Positions 54,104 to 64,000 of a DNA stretch of 64,000 bases are shown here, in pieces (the stretch's first letter is position 1; every line of letters begins with the position of its first letter). The position numbers and the translations under genes are program-made. The notes under the pieces are model-generated. The model made no database searches. It saw only the letters and a program-made list of their open reading frames with translations, and was not told where the DNA came from. The DNA comes from Harmothoe impar (taxonomy: Eukaryota; Annelida; Polychaeta; Phyllodocida; Polynoidae): contig OX381715.1 in assembly GCA_947462335.1 (NCBI GenBank), positions 42,687,472 to 42,751,471 of the forward strand, read 5' to 3'.

Positions 54104-56783
54104 TTATCGCCCAATAGCCGCGTGGCGTTGCTTTATCATTGTGAAATCAATTTTCTCTATTAAACCTCTAAATTGTGCTCGAGTCTCAGCTTCCTGGGTA
54201 GCCTTGTCTAATGAGTTCCAGAGTACTACACCTCTAAAGAGTGGTGATTTTTTTACCACATGTAGTTTGCCTCTACCAATTTTGAATTTAACTTTATTGT
54301 CACCTCTTGTTCTTGGATTTTCAGTAATTATCACATTGTCTGGGACTTTTGACATTTTATACAAGAAAAGGAGAAGTTGGATGTCTCTTCTTTTGACTAG
54401 AGTGGGAAGGCTGCATTGAGTGTGCAAATCCTCTTGGGTAATATCCCTTGGATTTCTTATTCTAAGACAACTTCTTAGGCCCCTATTTTGTATTGTCTGG
54501 ACGCTTTTCTGGTCCAGGTAGGTGGCACTGTCAATCATAAAACTACAGTACTCAAGTGTGGGTAGGGTGCAATGTTTGTAAATTGTTAGGCATGTGTCAT
54601 TATCTATAGAATCACGAATCCTGTGTGTTTGTTTTATCTTAAAATTACCACGTTTTCTGACGCCAGCCATGTGTGTCTTCATGGTGAGATTTTCATCTAA
54701 AGTTACACCCAGATAACAAAATGAGTTTACTCTTTCAACATTGTTAATGCCTATTTTCAAAACAGGGTCAGTGACCCCACTCGTTTTTGCTGGGGTGCCA
54801 TATATGACTAACATAGTTTTTTCACTATTGATAGTCAGCCTGTTGGTAGCACACCAGTCTAACAGGAGTTGGAGGTCTGGTTGACCAATGCGAGTCAGAT
54901 CCTCTGCTTTACTACCTTCAGTGATCATGACAGCATCATCGGCATATAAGATGACTTGAGAATTTTCAACAACCTCTGGCATGTCATTAATGTATACAGA
55001 GAAAAGTAGGGGCCCCAAGATTGATCCTTGGGGGACCCCGAAGGTAACTTTTGTGGGTTCTGAAAGTTTATTATTGGCCAGTGTACTGTGCACTCTGTTT
55101 CCTAAATAACTTGCAAACCACCTGAGTACAGATCTGTTGGCGCCAATGGCGCCAAGTTTGTCTAGTAAACGAGCGTGGTGAACTGTGTCAAAAGCTTTCC
55201 TCATTTCAATATATAGACATGAGGAAATCTTGCCTCTGTCCATAGCATTGTATATATTATGCGTTAATACATATACTGCGTCTGCAGTCGAACGACCTGG
55301 GGTGAAACCGAATTGTACTTTAGACAGGAGATCATTCTCCAGCAGGTAGTCCATAAGCTGTCCATGTACAACCCTTTCTATTATTTTACTCATGATGGGC
55401 AGTAGGGTAATTGGTCTCCAGTTACTGAGATTTTGTAAATCACCTTTCCTGGGTATCGGGATAATAGTACCTTTAGCCCATTTATCGGGGAAGACTCCTT
55501 TGTCTAGGCAATTATCTATCAGTACCTTCAGTTGTGGGATTATCAATAGAAGAAAGTCCTTCATAACATTGGAGTTGGTGTAGTCAACACCTGAGGCTTT
55601 CTGCCTATCAACTTTCTTAATGTAAGAGGTGAGATCCTTGATGAGGACTTGCCGAAAAAGGAACTCACCCTCAGTGTATGTCGGGTTGGTTAAGACTGTG
55701 TGTGATTGTGTGTCACCAGCTAAATGGCTGAATTTATCGGCAAGTTTTACCCCAACATTGCCATAGAAGCCATTAATGTAATCACTAGTGTTGTCTGCTG
55801 TGACATCATTGCCATCATTATCTTTTAAGAAAATGGCGGTATTTCTTGATTTGTTATTTCCTAGTAAACGATTAATAATTGCCCAGAATTTGGCAGGATT
55901 ATTTTTATGTGTTTCGACTGTAGCTTTGACCTGATTAGAGAATTCAGTGTGAATACGTCTATTGGAGATAGTCCTTAATCTATGTGCAAGATTTAGACTC
56001 TCGAAGTCCATTCCTCTACTTGTATGAGCGCGCCTGTATGCTTCATTTTTCCTACGTAGCAACTCTAATAGGTCAGGTGGGAACCATCTTCCTTACTTAT
56101 CCTTCCTTACCATAAAAGTTTTAACGGGGCATACTTGGTCAAGGTAGACTATTAATACCTGCTCTATATGGTCCCATTGATCAGTAGGGTTTTCTATTGT
56201 GGCCAATGTGGCCCAATAATGTTCATGTATATGTGTGGTTAGCTTTGCTACATCATGTTGTTTATAAACACGACTAGTAACTTTCTCAACAACCTTGGTC
56301 TTTCTTGTATGTTTAAGAACGACAAATGTTGGTATATGATCAGAGAGTAATAGATTAAGTGTACCAAATTTTGAAACTGTGGTGCTATTTGTGTAGATGT
56401 GATCTATAAAAGTAGCACCAAGGGGATGGAGTCTTGAGATGCCTGTTTGTAGGAGTCTGAGGTGATGGTCTTTCAAAACTCCAAACACTTTACCACATTT
56501 CCTGCTTTCCCTGTGTACCATGTCTATATTACAATCACCTACTACATGAATTTCATGCTTACGTAAAGATCTGTCAGACAGGACTGTGCCTAAACTAGTG
56601 AGGAAGTTTAACAAATCTTTGTTGGGCGGCCTGTAGAAATTAATGACTGTTCTTATCCTATTGTCAGGTTTTTTAATGGTGGTGACTAATATCTCAGTGT
56701 CCTCATTCATTACACATAAATCCCTTCTAATTGATGTATAGGGAGATAGATCATCCCTTATGTAAGTGATCAGACCCCCAGCA
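54104..56783 (-). pseudogene. LINE ORF2 (partial endonuclease and full RT) with one stop
   Basis: The frame starts within the endonuclease (INFYRPPNKDLL, HVVGDCNID, FIDHIYTN, LLSDHIPTFVV). A single in-frame TAA at 56093-56095 follows, then the rest: WRPITLLPIMSKIIERV, GFTPGRSTADAVY, LYIEMRKAFDTVHH, GVPQGSILGPLLFS and the catalytic YADD (about 54949). The C-terminal helical region ends at 54104. Note Glu-Met instead of the usual Asp in IEMRKAFDT. It differs from the NADAR-LINE ORF2 and from the element at 61271. Confidence 0.8.
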
Positions 56784-57546
56784 TTCATTAAGGCAACTGC
56801 ATGTTCGGCGGTACAATCCCACTGCTACCCTGAACACCCCGTAGAACTTAACGTTTAAGGCTTAAAGTCTTGTTCTCCTGGCAAACGAACTCAGCGCTGG
56901 CCTCCGCTTTCCTCTTCTGGTCTTCCACTGCTCTGGTTTTCTTAGCCAAAACCTCAACATTGTCTTTAGAGACTAATGCCTTCTCCTCCTGGTGAGCCCT
57001 CTTGAGACCATGTGTAAACAGGTCCAGGATCTTGGTATTGTACTCCACGGCTAGCTGGCGCTGGGCATCCTGAAACTCAGAAACGATTTTCTGCCAGATG
57101 TCACAGCTAGCTCTCTCCTCTCTCGAGAAGTAATTCCCTATGGGAGTGTATTTAAGCTTTACACCCCCAGTAGTCTCTGTTTGGGAAGTTCCCGGGACAG
57201 GCTGGATGACAACCGGCTCCTGTGCGGTAACCACCGGTTTGACATCCACAACAGGGGCCACCGACGCTGCTGCTGCTGGCTTCTTTGAGGTAACACCTCG
57301 GGGAGCCACCACTGAGATTAATGATTTTGTCTTAGTTTTCACTAAAAGGTTCTTAATTTCCCTAGTAGGGGTAGTGGGGGACTTTACCTCCTGGGCTGTA
57401 GGTTTAGCCTCCAGGCCCATATGGTATGTCAAAGGTAAGGAAGCCTTTGATCTAGGATCTAGTGACCGGGCTAGATTTAGGCCGGGCACCTCCAATTTTG
57501 AATTTATAGCCTTCAAATGGTCCATTCTTATGAATTTTGCACACAT
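56784..57546 (-). CDS. Gypsy accessory helical ORF, copy 2 (3' end cut by LINE)
   Basis: This encodes about 230 residues from ATG 57546 to a stop at 56848. After a frameshift it continues to the LINE boundary (TAEHAVALM, 56784). The N-terminal half is Pro/Thr/Val-rich and low complexity (VVDVKPVVTAQEPVVIQP). The C-terminal half is a long helix (DIWQKIVSEFQDAQRQLAVEY, HQEEKALVSKDNVEVLAKK, KRKAEASAEF) and then FYGVF. The helical half matches copy 1 at 19677-19994 closely (RQLAVEY, FTHGLK, NVKFYGVF). Conservation between copies implies a real element protein. It has no membrane segment. Function unknown. Confidence 0.6.
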
Positions 57547-57950
57547 TTTATGAAAGGTCTGATCTACATCTAGCCTCTATCATTTGGTTTGGGATTTTTT
57601 TGGAGGGAGCGATCCTCTGGGAAAATACTTTTGTCACCTGAAGGCATGTCCCCCCACCTATAACATATTTTTGAACACATTGAGAAGGAGGGAGTGACAT
57701 TGAGGGAAAGAAGAGGTGTGGTTGGACAGCTTAACTGAACTTGTGGACCTTTTATAAAAACTTAAGGTCACATATAAAGTTGTAAGCAGGGTACAGCAAG
57801 CTTGGTACCCACAGGATATTTTCGAGATCTAGAGGCAAAAGGGTTTTTCTCTGGTGGGTTCTGAGAGCTGTATAGATTCATTTGCAGCCGGCAGTCAGGG
57901 GTTGTTCTAGTTGTTTTTTTTCTTTCAAAAAAGAAGACTTTGAATCCACA
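57547..57950. other. unassigned, possibly Gypsy copy 2 remainder
   Basis: No frame or recognised motif. It lies between the accessory ORF start and a truncated LINE. Confidence 0.3.
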
Positions 57951-58565
57951 CTTTGAGTTTATAACGTATTTATTCACTTGGTGATTTTACAAAATACGAT
58001 ACATTCAAATGAGGTATGAATACCTCTCATTTAATCATTGCATGTATAAGTTATCGTAACAATCCAAGTATCCATGTCACACAATCTACTTTCTATAGAT
58101 ATAGAAGGGCAGTGTCGCGGGTAGTCAGAAGCTTCCAAATGACTATACAATTGAGGTTACCATATTATGTTATTAACAAATGTTGTAAGTTATACATAAC
58201 ATATATTATCAAAGACCATCGGTTCTGAGATGATTTTCCATATATAAAGGGTGTCAGAATAAAGGATAGAATAGAGAGCAGTGACATTAGCCATGCTGTC
58301 AATTTACATTCATGGTTTATGACTTATCACATTCTTGCCTGAGGTGGCGGCATCACTGACGTAAGAGCCGCAATTTGGCTTGGTGTAGGGCTCTAATGTG
58401 AGTAAGGGCTTTGGTCCTAAAAAGGGGCTTATCGGGGGCTTGTCTACAGGAGACATTAAGGTTATTCCAGAGGTCAATGCCTCTGTATAGGGGGCTCTTT
58501 CTATAGGCAATAGTATTACTGGGAGGGTATTCTAGCAGGCCAGTATAGTTACCAGTTGAGCATCC
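57951..58565 (-). mobile_element. severely 5'-truncated LINE copy, same family as 61271-64000
   Basis: The 3' end (TTGAGTTTATAACGTATT on the plus strand, then TTCACTTGGTGATTTT) matches the end at 61282. On the minus strand, 58400-58560 encodes TGLLEYP and YRKSPLYRGIDLWNNLN, matching the C-terminus of the ORF2 at 61576 (YRKSPLYRGIDLWNTLN). Confidence 0.7.
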
Positions 58566-59145
58566 TATTTCCTGACTGTCCTAATGCTTCCCTTTCCCTC
58601 CAACTGCTTCCCTCTTGCTAGGCTTGAGTACACAGAGGTCGTAGAGGTCGTAGAGGCCACAGGGGTAGGCCAGGGCATGGGAGGGGATCTGGAGGGAAGG
58701 AGAGTGGACATGAAATGGAAGGTGAGATTGAGGAATATTGGAGGTGTATGGTAGGGGAGGGACCAGGTCCCCCCTCCATCTTCAAGAAATCCCTCAGCCC
58801 GCAGCATGCCCCCTCCCAAACCTGAGAAGAGGAATGGGGGGAGGGGGGGCGGCAGAAGGCGTGACAATGCCCCTGCTCTCGGGAGAATTTGGAAATAACC
58901 TGGTACAGGATCTGTATAAAATATAGCAAATATTTCTGCACGTTTAGTCAAAATCACTTCTCAAACATGAATTAAAATGTATAACTGAAAACAGTAAATA
59001 AGCTTTAAATGCATTATTTCCTACAATAAATATAAATTATTTGCACCAAAGATTATTTAGAGGAGAATATTCTACATTAATAGTACCCTAGTACATTTTG
59101 TGGCCTTTTTTCACTCTTCTGCTATCACTGTTCCCCCAGGAGGGT
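58566..59145. other. intergenic sequence upstream of the Myb/SANT gene
   Basis: Overlapping frames occur at 58565-58957 on the minus strand (Pro/Gly-rich), with no domain or splice support. GTCGTAGAGGTCGTAGAGG is a short direct repeat at 58638. Confidence 0.3.
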
Positions 59146-59352
59146 GTTTTTCCCCATTGGTCCAATACGGAACGAATACGGACACAAAATGCGGACCGTA
59201 TGCGGGACCCGCATTGGGAAGGCGAAAAACTAAATTTTTCCCCCCCCCGTATGACGACCGTATGTGTACACGGAATTGAAATTTTTTTCGCTTCTTACGG
59301 GTTACCAATGCGGCATACCGTATTGGTCTGCCCGTATTCGTACCCATACGGG
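59146..59352. repeat. CpG-rich foldback with ATACGG/CCGTAT units
   Basis: About ten ATACGG or CCGTAT motifs occur in 200 bp. CCCGCATTGGGAAGGCGAAAAA in the left half has an imperfect inverse in the right half (TTTTTTTCGCTTC...CCAATGCGG). It resembles a diverged MITE lying close to the gene promoter. Confidence 0.45.
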
Positions 59353-59435
59353 ACTATGCGACATTGAAAGCGGGAAGCGACTGAGGAAAACGGGGATACC
59401 CCTAGGGAATTCCCTGTCTGACGTCACTTCCGGAA

Positions 59436-59448
59436 TCCGCCATTTGCA
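59436..59448 (+). promoter_or_regulatory. YY1-like motif before the Myb/SANT gene
   Basis: CCGCCATTTGC about 60 bp upstream of the ATG resembles a YY1 site (GCCATNTT), common near TATA-less transcription starts. No TATA box is apparent. Confidence 0.3.
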
Positions 59449-59500
59449 ATCTGCCGACTGCTACCAAACTTTACCAAACCACAACAAGTATAGGAAAACG

Positions 59501-61154
59501 ATGCCAAAAGCCACTAAAAAGGTAAGGACAGCATGTCATATGATGCATTATGGTACAATGTTACACATACTATTCTATGTCGATCCGTTCTGTCATGTAT
59601 GATGCTATTTTCATTCAATTTTCTCTTCTTTTCACCGGTCCCTGCTCCCGCGGTGACCGATGTGTCAGTGTTCACGTACTGTTTCGCTTTATTTCAATGC
59701 AAATGCTATCATGAATTTTTGTTCAGAAGGTGTACACGCTATTATTTCAATATAGTTGTATGGGCAAAAGAAGTACCTTAGCTATACGGGGGGGGGGTGT
59801 CATGGCAGCATGTCCAGCTCCCTGACGTTGCCTTTTTTCCTTGTTTCATCATGGGATCACATTCAATTTTTCAGAAACCCCGACCAGATGCATCCGAAGA
59901 ATTGGAGGATGAGGTGGAAGAAGGGCACGAGGGGTTGGAGCAGTTGTTCCCAAGCAGTTTTTCAGGCATGGGGGGGTCCCAGATGATTGGGTTCATGGAA
60001 AAAATGTTGGCCGAAATGAGGAGATCAGAAGTGTGCCAAAAGGGAAAAGACCCGTCCAGTGAGCACCATACCAACACCGGTGCCCCCCCCCCCCCCCACA
60101 TAAAAAGCAGAAGCAGATACCCAAGGATGACAGGAAGCGCGATCCTACGTATACACCTGATGCATCCAGTTCCACCGCAAAAAGTGCTAAGAAGCCATCA
60201 GCCAGGGCCAAATCAAAACTAACGAAAAAACAATATGTGGGACAGATCTTACCGGGTTATGCCAGTGAACTCAGCCTTAGTATGTCTAGGGACTCCACCC
60301 GAAATCCCTGTACAGTAAAGGGCGCCCATTGGCAGGCTGACGAGCTCGAGGCACTAATTCTTGGTGCCAACCATCTGAAGCCGGTGCTGCGGGGCAAGTT
60401 TAAAGACGCCACCAGTGGGGCAACAATGAAAGAACTAGCCTGGAAAGAGCTGACAGGTAAGAATTATTTTTTATTATATTTATATGCTATAAATGTTTCT
60501 GCCAAACACAGTGTATTCTGTTGCAAATTAAGATGTACAGATGAAACAAAACATGCCACTCTGCCATACATAACACAGTATGCAACACTGTATTACTCCC
60601 TGTTGTTACGTCATGAAAAAACTCTCTCCTGCTGTATGTCATGAAGTATAGCATATACATTTTTTTGCCAGATTATGTCTCCTCGGTGGGACTGAGGGCG
60701 AGGACGGTACTGCAGGTGGAGGACAAACTGGGCTACTACTGCCAGCAGGCAAAACGGAAAGTAAGTATATTCCTCTGCTTGTTTGAGAAATTTATTTTGT
60801 TTTTATTATGCTGTAACACCAATGGAACATCGTGATTCATATATTGTATAGACCATATATCAAAAAATGAAGGAATATAAATTGTACCCAATAACTTACC
60901 AAGAAGATGGAAAAATTATATTCTGCTTCGTGTTTCCTGAACAAAGAAAGTATTTGGTACACACTGTAATATAGTACAGAACAGGATTTTACTTTGTGAT
61001 CCATATTTTAAATTCATGTGCCTTCCCTTTTTGTAACAGAGGCAGAAAATTGATGCGAAGTACCCCACCGGTTCGGGTCGCAGGGATGCGAAAGATTTTC
61101 TTGATGACCTGGAGCAGGCGGCGTGTGACTACTCCGGAGTCGACGTAGTGCTCG
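59501..61154 (+). CDS. Myb/SANT-like DNA-binding protein, exons 1-4 (continues beyond)
   Basis: Four exons join in phase: 59501-59521 (MPKATKK, donor GTAAGG), 59875-60456, 60672-60760 and 61040-61154 (donor GTAAGT), each with a pyrimidine-rich acceptor ending CAG. Exon 2 gives an acidic N-terminus, a Lys-rich linker (KPSARAKSKLTKKQ) and the start of a trihelix/Myb-SANT-like domain (HWQADELEALILGANHL, LAWKELT). Exons 3-4 complete it (LQVEDKLGYYCQQAKRKRQK). Such domains bind DNA and occur in NAIF1-like proteins and in Harbinger transposons, so either a host regulator or a transposon-derived gene is possible. Exon 2 contains a run of 15 C (60083-60097) across which the frame is off by one: 582 nt, where one more base is needed. 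Sequencing error, polymorphism or a real break are all possible. The fourth intron contains a LINE, and later exons lie outside the window. Confidence 0.7.
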
Positions 61155-61270
61155 GTAAGTAAAATTATCCCTGTCCTTCCTCTGACATATTGATAAAGGA
61201 ATATAAAAAAAGTAATGATTTGTGAACGTAATATGAGCCAGACTGAAACAGGAGATAATAAATAGTATAC

Positions 61271-64000
61271 TTTTTTTTTTTGAGTTTATAACGTATTTTA
61301 TTCACTTAGTGATTTTCAAAAAATACGATACATTCAATGTACTATGAGTACTAGGCGATGATGTTGTTTCCATGATGGTACTACATAGTGCAATATGGAT
61401 ATACAATGTAAATAAGTATGCAGGCATATTACAATTGCTTAGGACACCAAGCCATTTGATTAGTGTCGGCAGATGCAATTATACAGTAATCACACACAGT
61501 TACATCATAAATAATGGGGGTACTAACGACACTATTCTGTAAGGGTGTTCCTTTACAATAGTGTATAGGTAGCTCCTATGGTTTCAATCGTTTTGCGAGA
61601 AAGAGACGCATGACGGTTTGTTTGGCTTTTGCCTTGAATGCATCGCGATCTGTTAGTATCCGACATGAGGCGTTCAGAGTGTTCCACAGATCTATTCCCC
61701 TGTAAAGGGGGCTCTTACGATAGCCTAGGGTATTGGAGTGTGGGTATACCAGAAGTCCAGTATTAGTGGATCGTGTAGTACGCCCACAGGCCAAGGGTTG
61801 CTTAAAAGTAAGGCCAAGTGCATCGGGGTCATGGTGTACATTATACAGGTATTTATGAAGTAGTAGTAGCAATTGCATATCAAAGCGTACAGTTAGATAG
61901 TCAACTCGAGCGTCTTGATGCAGGTCGCGAATATGATATCTTTTTTGCACATTTAGGCTTATACGTAGGCATTTATTTTGTATATGCTGCAGCCTTTTAT
62001 GTTGGGTATACACTACTCCATTGAAGAGGTAACCACAGTATTCTAGTACTGGCATTATGGTTTGTTTGTATACGAGAAAGGCAGTGTTGAGTGACATTCG
62101 GCGCCGCATGTTACCAAGCATGTAGCACCTGTTAGAGGCACTACTTACATTCTTGCTGATTGTACTCTTAAGGGTTATGTTGTCATCCAGGATAATGCCA
62201 AGGTATTCATAGCTGGTGTAGCACTGTAGGAGAGTGTCGCCCATTTTTATCTTAGGGGGGGGGGGGGGGGATATCAGGGGTTAGGGGGTTAAAGACCTCA
62301 ATTTTGGTCTTCCCTGTATGGATCACAAGCCCACTATTGCAGAACCAGCTGTGAACGCTCGTGGTGTCATGTTGCAGTTAACTCTCGGCGATATGAAAAT
62401 TGGACGAGGTGGTGTAAAAAACCACATCGTCCGCATACATGATTATTTTACAATGTTTTACAACATTAGGGAGGCTATTTACATAGCAAATAAACAAAAG
62501 GGGGCCTAGTATCGAGCCTTGGGGGACTCCATAAGTAATGGGGAGGGTGCTGGAGGTAGTGCCATTGCAGGTAACCCGCTGGCTTCTATCCCCAAGATAG
62601 GCAAAAAGCCAGTCAGTGTATATTGGCGGGAGCCCTAGATTCCTCATCCTGTTGATAAGTTCTAGGTGGTGAATGCTATCAAAAGCCTTCCGGACGTCCA
62701 GGAAACAGGCCAGCAGGTATTCAGATCTATCTCTAGCTGTGTATATGTCATTTATTAGTCTGAACACCGCGTCATTTGTTCCCCTGGACGCCCGGAATCC
62801 GTATTGAAATTCGCTTAGGAGATTATTATTTTCCAAGTACCGGTAGATACGTTCATATATGATCCTTTCCATGATTTTGCTCGGGGTAGGCAGCAAGGAG
62901 ATCGGCCTCCAGTTGCCTATATCAAGCAGATTACCGCTTTTGGGAAGGGGTATAACGTTGGCACAGGCCCATTGTTTGGGGAAAGATATTGTATGCAGAC
63001 CACAGTTTATCAGAGAGGTTAGTTGGGGTGCAAGTATTAGTAGGGCATCTTTTAGTACAGAGGTATTAATATTGTCAAGGCCACTTGATTTATTAACTTC
63101 AATGGCCTTAACATGTTCTACAACTCTGGAGTAAGGGACATTAGTGTCAGGAGAGGGGTCATAGATGTTGCTTATGGGGGTAAGCAGAGATGCAACATTT
63201 GGCAGATTGCCTAGAGAGTTAAACAGCTTGGATCCTATACCCGTAAAGAACTCATTAATATGAGTGGGGACAGAACCTGCTCTGAGTTCCTCACCTGTGT
63301 CAGCATGCTGTAACACAATATCTGGCTTATTAGGTTCAGTTTTACCTAACAGTATGGCAAGTTCCCGCCAGAACTTGGTTGGATTATTAGACAAGTTATT
63401 CAGTTTATTATGGAAATAGTCATCCTCGGCTGAGCGAGTTTTGGCATTTATATCTCTCCTAACCTGCTTAGCCTTCTCAAGCAGGTCAGGATCACTGTAC
63501 TTGCCAGGAGAATATTCTCTCATGTACTCATTTCTTTCATGAATACACTCGAGGATGTCCTGCGTAATCCATGGTTTGTTGCGGTCCTTAAAGGACATAT
63601 CTTTTATAGGACAGTACATATCCAAATATTTAGTGATACAGGATAAAATGATAGACCATTTGTTATCTACATTGGTGGTGTTATAGAAAGTGGACCAGTC
63701 CAATGAGGTCAAGTGATCGAAGAAATCAGATTGATCATAGTTTTTGTAGGAACGGCCTCGGACTGTCCTGACTATATACACTTCCTTGGCCTTTTTCTTA
63801 ATGGCGAAAATGGGGAGGTGGTCACTAATCAGACAGGGGAGTGTCCCTTTGCTCATAACCTTATCACAATCAGTACTGATTAGATCTATACATGTCCCAC
63901 CCTGCTGATTTGGGTGGGGGCGGGTTATATCAAAGATAATGTTAGTAAGGTTAGTATCAGAAATAGCACGGTTGTAGTACTTGGTTTTACAGTCATCTGG
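61271..64000 (-). mobile_element. LINE inserted in intron 4, runs off the window
   Basis: The 3' end is marked by an A-run (T11 on the plus strand at 61271-61281) after ...GTTATAAACTC in the minus sense. The element continues through ORF2 to the window edge. It lies antisense to the Myb/SANT gene. Confidence 0.8.
61576..64000 (-). pseudogene. LINE ORF2 (endonuclease end, RT), one frameshift
   Basis: From the window edge the minus strand is open to 62378. It covers the end of an AP endonuclease (ISDHLPIFAIKK) and RT motifs NWRPISLLPTPSKIMERI, GFRASRGTNDAVF, LDVRKAFDSIHH, GVPQGSILGPLLF and YADD (about 62410-62421). A frameshift near 62378 and a G-run at 62255-62270 separate it from the C-terminal frame at 61576-62244 (SYEYLGIILDDNITL, LQHIQNKCLRISLNV, ending RLFLAKRLKP). 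It may be otherwise complete; the 5' half is not in view. Confidence 0.8.

Larger units (their letters stand above)
53221..56783 (-). mobile_element. 5'-truncated LINE with AAATCTTAC-repeat tail
   Basis: The 3' end is three copies of AAATCTTAC (minus sense). The 5' end is within the endonuclease. The element sits inside a codon run of the Gypsy accessory ORF, which fixes both boundaries. Little or no target duplication can be seen. Confidence 0.75.
51310..57546 (-). mobile_element. Gypsy copy 2 internal region, with MITE and LINE insertions
   Basis: After the 3' LTR, 51310-51385 and 51992-53220 correspond to the 3' non-coding region of copy 1. The accessory ORF follows, split by a LINE at 53221-56783 and resuming at 56784-57546. 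No gag or pol of this copy is visible, so it is 5' truncated or interrupted near 57550-57950. Confidence 0.75.

Noticed and set aside
58565..58957. 130-codon minus-strand ORF
   Set aside because: Low-complexity Pro/Gly/Ser-rich composition, no splice or domain support, and several equally long frames overlap it.

Overview
This is a repeat-rich stretch of a eukaryotic, almost certainly animal, nuclear genome. The evidence is spliced genes with GT..AG introns, a TATA-driven signal-peptide exon, AP-endonuclease LINEs, Ty3/Gypsy LTR elements, tyrosine-recombinase (Ngaro/DIRS) elements, tRNA-derived repeats and many short inverted-repeat elements. The mix fits an aquatic invertebrate or basal chordate, but I cannot name the species. 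Only two host-gene pieces are supported: the first coding exon of a small secreted protein (minus strand, 1232-1385, with a TATA box upstream), and four exons of a Myb/SANT-like protein (plus strand, 59501-61154) that runs on beyond a LINE lying in its fourth intron.

Layout. 1-6929: AT-rich, few genes, scattered foldback elements. 6930-7635: a miniature LTR element (TRIM) whose LTRs each carry a 72-nt tRNA-like sequence. 8742-26725: one minus-strand Gypsy insertion flanked by the 4-bp duplication CATT. It is split by a defective DIRS-order element (about 9856-18990), which itself holds a well-preserved Ngaro-type element with split direct repeats (10131-15718). A second, truncated copy of the DIRS pol (20474-22072) sits where the Gypsy integrase should be. 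27880-30328: a decayed second Gypsy lineage. 32833-34207: a decayed LINE end. 34961-36640: an 11-bp satellite with higher-order structure. 37991-39830: foldback elements and one perfect 32-bp-arm hairpin. 40668-46385: an intact two-ORF LINE whose ORF1 ends in a NADAR domain. 46500-49560: small repeats. 50030-57546: a second copy of the first Gypsy family, carrying a MITE with an 8-bp target duplication, a later 697-bp tandem duplication of its LTR, and a 5'-truncated LINE. 57951-58565 and 61271-64000: two copies of a further LINE family.

Most coding potential here belongs to mobile elements. Three expression devices can be read directly. The two Ngaro/DIRS elements both have gag and pol in one frame separated by a single stop (readthrough-like). 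The Gypsy gag ends on a GGGAAAT slippery heptamer that shifts into the protease/pol frame. The same Gypsy family carries an extra helical ORF between pol and the 3' LTR, seen in both copies. The observation most worth following up is the LINE ORF1-NADAR fusion, which places a predicted ADP-ribose/NAD-processing domain on a retrotransposon RNA-binding protein.
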